Of a DNA stretch of 64,000 nt, positions 35,082 to 44,736 are shown one piece after another (within the stretch, counting starts at the first letter, position 1; every line of letters begins with the position of its first letter). A program made the translations under genes and the position numbers. The DNA is from Acidimicrobiia bacterium (GTDB lineage: Bacteria > Actinomycetota > Acidimicrobiia > Acidimicrobiales > AC-14), in NCBI GenBank assembly GCA_023264995.1, contig JAHFUR010000015.1:1-64000 (forward strand), given 5' to 3'. The notes beneath the pieces are model-generated. The model made no database searches. It was not told where the DNA came from and saw nothing but the letters and a program-made list of their open reading frames with translations.

Positions 35082-35839
35082 GCACGCTGCTCGAGGTCCG
35101 CGACCTGGAAGTCGTCTTCGACGGCTTTCGGGCCATCGACAAGCTCGACCTCACAGTGGCCGAGGGTGAGGTCCGCTTCCTCATCGGCCCGAACGGCGCC
35201 GGGAAGACCACGCTGATCGATGTCATCACCGGGCTGACCAAGCCGGCCGCCGGCACGGTCACCTTTGCCGGCGAGTCGCTCCTCGGCCGCCCGGAGCACA
35301 AGATCGTGCGCATGGGGGTGGGCCGCACGTTCCAGACGGCCACCGTGTTCGAGCAGCTCACCGTGGTCGAGAACCTCGACCTGGCCGCCACCTTCCGCCA
35401 GCCGATGCGGGCGTTGCTCCGCCGGCGCAAGGGGATCGGCGACGCGGTGGCCGCCGCCCTCGACACAGTCGGCCTGCACGACCAGGCCGGGTCGTTGGCC
35501 GAGGTGCTCTCCCACGGCCAAAAGCAGTGGCTGGAGATCGGGATGCTCCTGGTCCAGGACCCCCACCTGCTGCTCCTCGACGAGCCGGTGGCCGGCATGA
35601 GCAAGGACGAGCGGGCGCGCACGGGCGAGCTCCTCCACCAGATCGCCGAGACCAAGACGGTGGTCGTCGTCGAGCACGACATGGAGTTCCTCCGGCGGTT
35701 CGCCAACCAGGTGACGGTGATGCACGAAGGCACGGTCCTCTGCGAGGGCACCGTCGCCCAGGTCCAGGCCGACGAGCGGGTCCAGGAGGTCTACCTCGGC
35801 CGCAGCCGGGACAAGCGCAGCACCGCGGAGGTGAGCTGA
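35078..35839 (+). CDS. urtD: Urea ABC transporter, ATPase UrtD
   Basis: 253-residue LivG-like ATPase. Walker A is GPNGAGKTT (about residues 37-45), the Q-loop region is GVGRTFQTATVFEQLTVVENLDLA, the signature segment LSHGQKQWLEIGMLL replaces LSGGQ (as usual for UrtD), and Walker B is LLLLDEPVAGM. The start GTG 35078 overlaps urtC. Two bases separate it from urtE, the second ATPase of the heterodimer. Confidence 0.95.
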   Translation: MSTLLEVRDLEVVFDGFRAIDKLDLTVAEGEVRFLIGPNGAGKTTLIDVITGLTKPAAGTVTFAGESLLGRPEHKIVRMGVGRTFQTATVFEQLTVVENLDLAATFRQPMRALLRRRKGIGDAVAAALDTVGLHDQAGSLAEVLSHGQKQWLEIGMLLVQDPHLLLLDEPVAGMSKDERARTGELLHQIAETKTVVVVEHDMEFLRRFANQVTVMHEGTVLCEGTVAQVQADERVQEVYLGRSRDKRSTAEVS

Positions 35840-35841
35840 GG

Positions 35842-36546
35842 GTGCTGGTCGTGGAGCACCTCGACGTCGCCTACCGGCGGACCCAGGTCCTGTTCGACGT
35901 CTCCCTGGAGGTCCCCGACGGCGGCCTGGTGTGCGTCATGGGCCGCAACGGCGTCGGGAAGACCACCCTGCTCAACACCGTCATGGGTGTGCTCAAGCCG
36001 TCGGCCGGCCGGGTCACCTGGGACGGCCAGGACATCACGGCCATGCGCCCCCACGAGCGGGTCCGGGCCGGCATCGGCTACGCCCCGCAGGGCCACCCCA
36101 CGTTCCCCCAGCTGACCGTGGCCGAGAACCTGGCCGTGGTCATGGAGTCCAGTGGCGCCGCTGCAGCCGGCCAGGCCGCGATCGACGAGGCCCTCGACCT
36201 GTTCCCCCGGCTCAAGGACCTGCTCGGCCGCAAGGCCGGGTTCCTCTCCGGGGGCCAGGCCCAGCAGCTGGCCCTGGCCCGGGCCCTGGTGACCCGGCCC
36301 CGCCTCCTCGTGCTCGACGAGCCCACCGAGGGCATCCAGCCGTCGATCATTCTCGAGATCGAGGACGCCATCGCCCAGCTCCACGCCAGCCGGGGCCTGT
36401 CGATCCTCCTGGTCGAGCAGTACGTGGAGTTCGCCCTGCGCCTGGCCGACAGGTACGTGGTGCTCGACGCTGGCGAGGTGGTGGCCAGCGGCGTGACCTC
36501 GGAGCTGGCCGACGACTCCTCGGTGCGCCGGCTGCTGGCGGTCTAA
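35842..36546 (+). CDS. urtE: Urea ABC transporter, ATPase UrtE
   Basis: 234-residue LivF-like ATPase. Walker A GRNGVGKTT, Q-loop GYAPQGHPTFPQLTVAENLAV, signature LSGGQAQQLALARAL, Walker B LLVLDEPTEGIQP and switch LLVEQYVEFALRLADRYVVLD. GTG 35842 is used (VLVVEHLDVAYRRTQVLFDV); the GTG at 35851 is also possible. It completes the five-gene importer. The urease genes follow after 143 bases that contain a short upstream frame. Confidence 0.94.
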   Translation: MLVVEHLDVAYRRTQVLFDVSLEVPDGGLVCVMGRNGVGKTTLLNTVMGVLKPSAGRVTWDGQDITAMRPHERVRAGIGYAPQGHPTFPQLTVAENLAVVMESSGAAAAGQAAIDEALDLFPRLKDLLGRKAGFLSGGQAQQLALARALVTRPRLLVLDEPTEGIQPSIILEIEDAIAQLHASRGLSILLVEQYVEFALRLADRYVVLDAGEVVASGVTSELADDSSVRRLLAV

Positions 36547-36645
36547 GCCGGACCGGTGACGCATGATGTGGAGGAAGCTGTCTGCTGGGAACAGGGGACC
36601 GACGTCCGGTCGTCGCACCCGCGCTGGGTGATGGAGGAGGTTGCC

Positions 36646-36693
36646 GTGCTGTTCCCTGTCCCTCGGACCGCCGCCGCCCTCCCGCCGGCATGA
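36646..36693 (+). CDS. Putative 15-codon upstream frame coupled to ureA
   Basis: A strong ribosome site GGAGGAGG (36633-36640) lies five bases before GTG 36646. The frame encodes [15 protein letters not shown] and stops at TGA 36691-36693, which overlaps the ureA ATG (ATGA). ureA itself has no Shine-Dalgarno, so ribosomes probably load here and re-initiate at ureA. The same frame can also start at ATG 36631 (20 codons). The peptide has no obvious function; it may just be a loading device. Confidence 0.4.
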   Translation: MLFPVPRTAAALPPA

Positions 36694-36992
36694 GGATCAG
36701 CCTCCATGAGCAGGAGCGGCTGCTGGTCCACGTGGCCGCCGGCCTGGCTCGCGACCGGCGGGCCCGTGGCCTGCGCCTGAACCACCCCGAAGCCGTTGCG
36801 CTGCTCACGTCGTTCGTCCTCGAAGGCGCGCGTGACGGGCGGTCGGTGGCCGACCTCATGGAGGCGGGCCGCGCCGTCCTGTCCCGTGACGACGTGATGG
36901 ACGGAGTGCCCGAGATGATCGCCGAGGTCCAGGTGGAAGCCACCTTCCCCGACGGCACCAAGCTGGTGACCGTGCACCACCCCATCCCGTGA
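36690..36992 (+). CDS. ureA: Urease subunit gamma
   Basis: 100-residue small structural subunit of urease, which hydrolyses urea to ammonia and carbamate. [50 protein letters not shown], then [45 protein letters not shown], matches the family throughout. No ribosome site precedes ATG 36690, which overlaps the stop of a short upstream frame. The stop overlaps the ureB start (GTGA). Confidence 0.97.
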   Translation: MRISLHEQERLLVHVAAGLARDRRARGLRLNHPEAVALLTSFVLEGARDGRSVADLMEAGRAVLSRDDVMDGVPEMIAEVQVEATFPDGTKLVTVHHPIP

Positions 36993-37355
36993 CCCCCGCG
37001 ACCGGTGACGATCGGACAGGTGGGGGCGTGTCGAACCGTCACCAGTTGAAGGGGGTGCCCGGCGAGATCGTCCTCGGTCATGGCCCCGTCGTGATCAACG
37101 CCGGCCGGCCGCTGACCACCATGATCGTCACGAACACGGGGGACCGCCCGGTGCAGGTCGGGTCGCACTACCACTTCGCCGAGGCCAACCCGGCGCTGGC
37201 GTTCGACCGCCAGGCGGCCTGGGGCCAGCGGCTGGCCGTGCCCGCCGGCACCGCCGTCAGGTTCGAGCCGGGCATCGAGCGCGAGGTCGACTTGGTGCCG
37301 CTGGCCGGCGCCCGCATCGTCCCCGGCCTCCGGGGCGAGGCGGGGGGGCCCCTGG

Positions 37356-37363
<8 letters not shown>
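36989..37363 (+). CDS. ureB: Urease subunit beta
   Basis: 124-residue beta subunit. After an N-terminal tail of about 22 residues, the conserved core reads [50 protein letters not shown], then [25 protein letters not shown]. The start GTG 36989 overlaps ureA. An internal GTG at 37028 ([12 protein letters not shown]) would remove the tail and is also plausible. It overlaps the ureC start by eight bases. Confidence 0.96.
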
Positions 37364-39068
<1,705 letters not shown>

Positions 39069-39069
39069 C

Positions 39070-39708
39070 GTGAACCTGCTGCTCCTCACCGACGGGAGGT
39101 TCCCCGCCGGCGGCCACGCCCACTCCGGCGGCATCGAGGCGGCCGTCATGGCCGGGCGGGTCACCGGCGTCGACACCCTCGCCGTCTTCCTGGCCGGGAG
39201 GCTCACCACCGCCGGCCGGGTGGCCGCCGCCCTGGCCGCAGCCGCGGCGAGCGGGGCTCACGACCTGGTTGAGCTCGACGCCGAGGCCGCGGCCCGGATC
39301 CCGTCGCCGGCGCTGCGGGCTGCGTCCCGCACGCTGGGCCGTCAGCTCCTCCGCACCGCTCGTTCCGTCCTCGACGCTGCCGACCTGCCCGACGACCTCC
39401 ATCACCCGGTGGCCATGGGCGTGGTGTGCGCGGCCACCAGCGGGCTGGGCCCGGCCGACGCGGCCCGCTGGGCGGCCTACGACGCCATCTCCGGGCCGGC
39501 CAGCGCCGCCGTCCGCCTGCTTGGCCTCGACCCGTTCCGGGCCTGGGGCGTCGTGGCCGCGCTCATGCCCGAGGCCGACGCCATCGCCGCCGGCGCCGCC
39601 GCCGGCGCGGCCCGGCCGCTCACCCACCTGCCGTCGTGCTCGGCGCCGCTCCTCGACATCGGCGCGGAGCACCACGCCGCCTCGGAGGTGCGTCTCTTTG
39701 CGTCCTGA
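39070..39708 (+). CDS. ureF: Urease accessory protein UreF
   Basis: 212-residue all-helical maturation factor that links UreD and the GTPase UreG during nickel loading. [31 protein letters not shown] corresponds to the conserved D-x-x-[LF]-P-x-G-x-x-x-x-S-x-G-x-E motif. GTG 39070 is chosen one base after the ureC stop. The C-terminus ([27 protein letters not shown]) overlaps ureG by 11 bases. It is divergent in detail from enterobacterial UreF, as usual in actinobacteria. Confidence 0.88.
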   Translation: MNLLLLTDGRFPAGGHAHSGGIEAAVMAGRVTGVDTLAVFLAGRLTTAGRVAAALAAAAASGAHDLVELDAEAAARIPSPALRAASRTLGRQLLRTARSVLDAADLPDDLHHPVAMGVVCAATSGLGPADAARWAAYDAISGPASAAVRLLGLDPFRAWGVVAALMPEADAIAAGAAAGAARPLTHLPSCSAPLLDIGAEHHAASEVRLFAS

Positions 39709-40309
39709 CGACAGGCCGGTCCGTATCGGCATCGGTGGGCCGGTGGGCAGCGGCAAGACCGCGCTGGTGGCCGCCCTGTGCCGGGCGCTGGGCGCCGAGC
39801 TGGAGCTGGCCGTCGTCACCAACGACATCTACACCGACGAGGACGCCGAGTTCCTGAAGCGGGCCGGCGTGCTCGACCCGGCGCGCATCACCGCCGTGCA
39901 GACCGGGTGCTGCCCCCACACCGCGATCCGCGACGACATCTCCGCCAACCTTGCCGCCGTCGAGGATCTCGAGGCCCGGTGGAAGGCCCTCGACCTGGTG
40001 CTCGTCGAGAGCGGGGGCGACAACCTCACGGCCACGTTCAGCTACGGCCTGGTCGACCACCAGGTGTTCGTCCTCGACGTGGCCGGTGGCGACAAGGTGC
40101 CTCGGAAGGGCGGCCCGGGGGTGACCAATGCCGACCTGCTGGTCATCAACAAGACCGACCTGGCCCCCCTGGTGGGAGCCGACCTGGGCGTGATGGCCGG
40201 CGACGCGGCCGTGAAGCGGGGGGAGCGGCCGGTGATCCTGTGCTCCCTCGTCGATGACCCCGGCGCGGCCGATGTGGCCGGGTGGGTGCGGGCGCAGCTG
40301 GCTCGGTGA
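39698..40309 (+). CDS. ureG: Urease accessory GTPase UreG
   Basis: 203-residue SIMIBI GTPase that supplies energy for nickel insertion. P-loop [29 protein letters not shown], the nickel-binding CPH in [42 protein letters not shown] (guanine specificity NKTD). TTG 39698 follows a GGAGG by nine bases inside the ureF end. There is no His-rich N-terminus. No ureE lies in the window. The stop overlaps ureD (GTGA). Confidence 0.97.
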   Translation: MRPDDRPVRIGIGGPVGSGKTALVAALCRALGAELELAVVTNDIYTDEDAEFLKRAGVLDPARITAVQTGCCPHTAIRDDISANLAAVEDLEARWKALDLVLVESGGDNLTATFSYGLVDHQVFVLDVAGGDKVPRKGGPGVTNADLLVINKTDLAPLVGADLGVMAGDAAVKRGERPVILCSLVDDPGAADVAGWVRAQLAR

Positions 40310-41058
40310 AGGCCCGTGCCCGGGTCGTCGCCGCCGGCGACGGCGCCGGCGGCACCAGGCTGACCACGCTCCGGTCCGAAGCGCCGCTCGTGCTCCGGGA
40401 CACGCCGGGCGGGCTCTACCTGGTGGGCGGCGCCGGCGGCCCACTGGGCGGTGACGACCTTGCGATCGAGATCGAGGTCGGCGCCGGCGCCCGGTTGACG
40501 ATCAGGACGGCGGCAGCGTCGATCGTCCTCCCGGGCCGGCCGGGAGACGGGCCGTCGAACCTCCACGTCGATGCCCGCGTTGCCGCCGGCGGCGAGCTGC
40601 GGTGGCTGCCCGGTCCGGTCGTCGCCGTGCAGGGGTGCGTGCACCACGTGGAGATGGTGGTGGCACTCGAGGAGGGGGCCGCCCTGATGTGGCGGGAGGA
40701 GGTGGTCCTCGGTCGCCATGGCGAGCCGCCGGGTTCGGTGCGGTCACGGGCAACCGTCGACGTCGGCGGCCGCCCCCTCCTACGCCACGAGCTGGCCCTG
40801 GGCCCCGGGCACCCCGGCGCGGCCAGCCCGGCGGTGACCGCCGGCGCCCGGGCCGTCGGGTCGGTGTTGCTGGCCGGCCCGGAGTGGGCCACCGGTGCCG
40901 GGTCGACCGTCGTCGGGGACCGGGCCGTCGTCCTGCCCCTCGCCGGCCCGGGGTGGCAGGTCCTGGCCCTGGCCGACGACGCGCCGGCGCTGCGCCGCCA
41001 GCTCATCGCCGGCATTGAGGCTGCGGCGCGACATACAGCGGGTCGGGCCGCGCCGTAG
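40306..41058 (+). CDS. ureD: Urease accessory protein UreD
   Basis: 250-residue beta-rich maturation scaffold (also called UreH). Conserved features include [77 protein letters not shown] and a C-terminal helix. It forms the UreD-UreF-UreG complex on apo-urease. GTG 40306 overlaps the ureG stop. Sequence conservation in UreD is always low, so context carries part of the call. A membrane-protein gene begins eight bases later. Confidence 0.88.
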   Translation: MKARARVVAAGDGAGGTRLTTLRSEAPLVLRDTPGGLYLVGGAGGPLGGDDLAIEIEVGAGARLTIRTAAASIVLPGRPGDGPSNLHVDARVAAGGELRWLPGPVVAVQGCVHHVEMVVALEEGAALMWREEVVLGRHGEPPGSVRSRATVDVGGRPLLRHELALGPGHPGAASPAVTAGARAVGSVLLAGPEWATGAGSTVVGDRAVVLPLAGPGWQVLALADDAPALRRQLIAGIEAAARHTAGRAAP

Positions 41059-41065
41059 AACGGGC

Positions 41066-41464
41066 ATGCAACGGATCGCACGTGTCGCCGCCGCCACCTT
41101 CCTCGTTGTCGGGGGCGGAATCCATCTCAACCTGTGGCGGGGTGGGTACCGCGGTATCCGGTACATCGGGCCCCTGTTCCTCGCCAACGTGGCCGTCTCC
41201 GCCCTCCTCGTGCTCGCCCTGCTGATCAGGCCAGACGCGAGGGTGGCCGCCGCCGGCATCCTCTTCTCGGTCGGGTCGGCCGGCGCCCTGCTGATGAGCC
41301 GTACCACCGGGATCCTGGGGTTCACCGAGCGGGCCTGGACCGACATGGCTGTGCAGGCGACAACGGCGGAGATCGGTGCCGTCGTCGCCATCGCGTTCAT
41401 GCTCGTGGCCGGCGCCCGGCCGGTGCCCGTCCCCCTGCCGGAGCGGAGCGGCCGCCGAGGCTGA
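41066..41464 (+). CDS. Small four-helix membrane protein after ureD
   Basis: 132 residues with four predicted membrane helices: RIARVAAATFLVVGGGIHLNL, IGPLFLANVAVSALLVLALL, VAAAGILFSVGSAGALLMSR and AEIGAVVAIAFMLVAGA. It begins a few bases after ureD on the same strand, so it could belong to the urease transcript. His19 lies in the first helix. I do not recognise a nickel-transporter signature (no HX4DH), so a role in nickel or ammonia traffic is speculation. Confidence 0.6.
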   Translation: MQRIARVAAATFLVVGGGIHLNLWRGGYRGIRYIGPLFLANVAVSALLVLALLIRPDARVAAAGILFSVGSAGALLMSRTTGILGFTERAWTDMAVQATTAEIGAVVAIAFMLVAGARPVPVPLPERSGRRG

Positions 41465-41492
41465 CCGGCCCCAAGGCCACCCGGCCCTGGCG

Positions 41493-41990
41493 TTAGCGCA
41501 AGAGGCGGTCGAGGAGGCCGTCCCGACGCAGCTCGAGGTCCTTGACCAGGCGGACGACCGTCCCGTCCGCGGGTTGGGACTCGAAGCACACCGAGTCGAC
41601 CACGGCGGCCATGAGCGCCATGCCCCGTCCCCGCTCGGCCCCCGGCGGGGCCATGGCCGTACCGATCAAGGCCGGGTCGAAGCCCCGGCCGCGGTCGGCG
41701 ACGCAGATCTCACAGACGTGGTCGTCGAGGACGAGCCGAACCTCGTACCCGGCGTCGGCCCCGGCGTGCTTGACCACGTTGGCCACCGCCTCGGTCAGCG
41801 CCAGGGCCACGTCGTCGATCGAGCTCGGGGCCACGCCGAGCTCGCCCAGCGCCGCCGCGGTGAGGTGACGGACGAACGGCAGGGTCGACGGAGCGCTCGG
41901 CAGGGAGAGGGTCAAGGAGATCCGCACCCCCGGGCCTTTCGACGCCGGGCGGCGGTCCCGGACGAGCGCACCAGGACCACGGGGTTCCAT
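41493..41990 (-). CDS. RsbW-like anti-sigma/ATPase regulator
   Basis: 165 residues from ATG 41990 (MEPRGPGALVRDRRPASKG). After a short linker comes an HATPase_c domain of the anti-sigma type: SIDDVALALTEAVANVVKHAG (N box), VCEICVADRGRGFDPALIG (G1 box) and GAERGRGMALMAAVVDSVCFESQPADGTVVRLVK (G2 and C-terminal strand). Such proteins phosphorylate anti-anti-sigma factors or bind sigma factors. The PP2C phosphatase gene immediately upstream on the same strand fits a partner-switching module, though no STAS partner or sigma factor is in the window. Confidence 0.83.
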   Translation of the reverse strand: MEPRGPGALVRDRRPASKGPGVRISLTLSLPSAPSTLPFVRHLTAAALGELGVAPSSIDDVALALTEAVANVVKHAGADAGYEVRLVLDDHVCEICVADRGRGFDPALIGTAMAPPGAERGRGMALMAAVVDSVCFESQPADGTVVRLVKDLELRRDGLLDRLLR

Positions 41991-42078
41991 GCAGGCGTCT
42001 CCTCTGGTCGACGACCTCAGGATGGTTCTTCCGTCCCGGGGGCTCATCGAAACCCCGGAGGCCTCTCCCCGGTCCAGT

Positions 42079-44652
42079 TCACGCCGGCTGCACGCGCACG
42101 ACGAGCACTGCCATGTCGTCGTGGGGCTTGTCGTCGAAGAAGATCCGGGCCTCCTGCTCGATGCGCGCCGCCAGCGTGGCCGCGTCGGCGCCGGCGGAGT
42201 CGGCGAGGACCCGCTCGACGCCACGCTCGTCGAAGAACTCCCGGCCGCGGTGGCGCTCGACGATGCCGTCGGTGAAGCAGACCAGCGCGTCCCCGGGCCC
42301 GAGCTCGAAGGCCACGTCGGAGAGGTCGACGTCAGCCGACGCCCCGAGGAGGCTGCCGGGACGGCCGACGGTCTCGCAGGTGCCGGCCGCCCGGGCCACG
42401 AGGGGTAGCGGATGGCCGCCCGAGCAGACGACCCCGCTGGCGCCGCCGCCGGCCCGGGGCTCGATCACGGCCAGGGCCACGGTGCAGAACCGCGGTTCGG
42501 TGAGCTCCCATGGTGTGTCGATGCAGGCCGGGACGGCGGCCACCCGGTCGGCTTCGCCGGCCAGGAGGACCCGGTTGAGGTGGGCCAGGATGGCCCGCGG
42601 CCGGGCCTCGTACATGGCGATCGACCGGATCGTGTGGCGGGCCAGGCCGGTGACGGCGGCCGCGTCGACGCCCTTGCCCTTGACGTCGCCCACGACGAGC
42701 AGCCAGCGGCCGCCGTCGATGGCGAAGGCGTCGTAGAAATCGCCGCCGACCTCCACGCCCTCGCCGGCGGGCGCGTACCGGGCGCCGATCTCCAGGCCGG
42801 GGATGGACGGCAGGCTGGGCGGCAGGAGGCTGGCCTGGAGGCTCCGGGCCACCCGGCTCCGTTCGGCGAAGAGGCGGGCGTTCTCGACGGCCGTGCTGGC
42901 CCGGACGGCGAGCTGTTCGGCGAGCTGGATGTCGGCGTCGTGGAAGCGCCGGGGCGGGTGGACGACAAGGGTGAGCAGGCCGACGTCGCGGCTCTGGGAG
43001 CGCAACGGGAAGGTTGCTGCGGTCCATGGCGGCCCGCCGCCCGGGTCGTCCTCGCCCTCGCCCAGCCGGCGAAGCCGGTTGACTTGGGCTCGGTCGACGT
43101 GCGATGCCGTGGCCGGGTGGGGCTGGCCCCGCTCGTCGACCAGCCGGATGGCGCAGCCGTCGGCCAGCCTGGGCACCGCCAGGTCGACCACCTGGGCCAG
43201 CGTGGTCTCGAGGTCGAGGACCGAGGAGGCCAGCGTGGACGATGCCTCAGCCAGGAAGGCGAGCCGTTCCTGCGCCCGCTCGGCCGTCATCCGGGCCTCG
43301 CGCTCGGCCTCAGCCGACTGCCGAGCGTCCTCGTACAGGGCAGCGCGGCGGAGCGCGGTGGCGCACTGGGCGGCGAGGGCGGAGACGACCCGCTGCTCGG
43401 CGTCGGTGAACTGCCGCGGCTCGGGGAACCCGACCACCATGGCGCCGAAGGCCGTCCCGTCCTCGTCGATGAGCGGGGCGATGGCGACGGCCAGGTCACC
43501 CACCATCGGCGCATCGCTGAGGGCCGGGTACCGGCTGTCCCGGTCGGCCGGGCCGTTGAGGAGCACGAGGCGGCCGGAACGGATGGCGTCGGAGGCCGGG
43601 AGGGGCGCAGCCAACGAAAAGCTGCCCCAGTGACGGGCCAGCTCGTCGCTGTAGCCGACGTGGTGCACGATCTCGACCGTCTCGCCGTCGTCGGCGACGA
43701 GCAGAATGGAGCCGGTGTGCCCGCCGAGTGCCGGTACGCCCTCGGTGAGCACGGCCTGGCCGACCGAATGGACGTCGACGGCCCGGAGGAGCGACGTCGT
43801 GACGTCCTGCAGGCCCCGGAGGCGGGTGGCGACGGTCTCGGCCTCGGCCCGGGTGGCCCGCTCGACGGCCAGGAGGTGGGCCCGCTCCTCGTCGGCCAGG
43901 CGTCGGGCGGTGATGTCGGCCATGCACCCGATCCGCCCGGTCACCGTGCCGTCGTCGCCCAGGGTGACCTGGCCGCGGCCCTGGAGCCAGTGGACCGACC
44001 CGTCGGGCCAAAGGACGCGGTACTCGAGGTCGTAGGAGCCCCGGGTGTCCACGGCGCGGTCGAGCATGGTCAGCACCCGGTCGCGGTCGTCGGGGTGGAG
44101 CATGTCGGCCCACATCCTGAACGTGCCGTCGAACTCGCCCGGGCCCAGGCCGAGCAGGTCCTCGGCGGTCTCGTCGAGCGTGACGAGGGTGGTGGCCCGG
44201 TCCCACCTGAGGATGCCCAACCGCCCGGCGACCAGCGCCAGGCGCTGTTCGTCCCGGGTGGCACGAAGCTCGGCCTGGAGGCGGCGCTCGACCGAGACGT
44301 CCTCGGACTCTCCGACGATCGCCACGACGTTGCCGTCCTCGTCGAGGACGGCCCGGTCGTCGACGACCACCTTGAGCGCCCGGCCGTCCTTGTGGTGGAC
44401 GAGGATCTCGCCCGACCACATCTCGCCGCCACCGACCCGTCGCAGGATGGCCGCCGCCTCCCCGGGCTGCTCGCCCGGGTCGAGCACGTCGAGCACGTTG
44501 CCGCCGATCACCTCTTCGGCGGACCAGCCGTAGAGCATCTCCGCGCCCCGGTTCCACGTGAGGATCGTGCCCTCGGGGTCGGTGGCGATCACCGCTCTGC
44601 TGACTGCGTCGAGCACCGACGCCGGCGTCAGGACCAGCACGCGGTCAGCCAC
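42079..44652 (-). CDS. PAS-PAS-GAF-GAF-PP2C (SpoIIE-type) phosphatase
   Basis: 857 residues. Two PAS domains (about 8-125 and 135-255; DPEGTILTWNRGAEMLYGWSAEEVIGG and YRVLWPDGSVHWLQGRGQV), a GAF domain (about 285-445), a second GAF (about 480-625), then a SpoIIE/RsbU PP2C phosphatase (about 635-857; GGDFYDAF, LLVVGDVKGKGVDAA, CSGGHPLPL, DALVCFTDGIVERH, DDMAVLVVRV). No membrane helix, so it is a cytosolic sensor of light, redox or small ligands through PAS/GAF. It should dephosphorylate an anti-anti-sigma partner. Start GTG 44652. The anti-sigma-like kinase gene follows. Confidence 0.9.
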   Translation of the reverse strand: MADRVLVLTPASVLDAVSRAVIATDPEGTILTWNRGAEMLYGWSAEEVIGGNVLDVLDPGEQPGEAAAILRRVGGGEMWSGEILVHHKDGRALKVVVDDRAVLDEDGNVVAIVGESEDVSVERRLQAELRATRDEQRLALVAGRLGILRWDRATTLVTLDETAEDLLGLGPGEFDGTFRMWADMLHPDDRDRVLTMLDRAVDTRGSYDLEYRVLWPDGSVHWLQGRGQVTLGDDGTVTGRIGCMADITARRLADEERAHLLAVERATRAEAETVATRLRGLQDVTTSLLRAVDVHSVGQAVLTEGVPALGGHTGSILLVADDGETVEIVHHVGYSDELARHWGSFSLAAPLPASDAIRSGRLVLLNGPADRDSRYPALSDAPMVGDLAVAIAPLIDEDGTAFGAMVVGFPEPRQFTDAEQRVVSALAAQCATALRRAALYEDARQSAEAEREARMTAERAQERLAFLAEASSTLASSVLDLETTLAQVVDLAVPRLADGCAIRLVDERGQPHPATASHVDRAQVNRLRRLGEGEDDPGGGPPWTAATFPLRSQSRDVGLLTLVVHPPRRFHDADIQLAEQLAVRASTAVENARLFAERSRVARSLQASLLPPSLPSIPGLEIGARYAPAGEGVEVGGDFYDAFAIDGGRWLLVVGDVKGKGVDAAAVTGLARHTIRSIAMYEARPRAILAHLNRVLLAGEADRVAAVPACIDTPWELTEPRFCTVALAVIEPRAGGGASGVVCSGGHPLPLVARAAGTCETVGRPGSLLGASADVDLSDVAFELGPGDALVCFTDGIVERHRGREFFDERGVERVLADSAGADAATLAARIEQEARIFFDDKPHDDMAVLVVRVQPA

Positions 44653-44736
44653 CGACGGGCCTCCCTGGCGGGGTGGGGACGCCGGACCTCGCCACGGCCT
44701 CCAGTCTACGGCCCGGCCCCGGCTGGCGGGGCCGCC

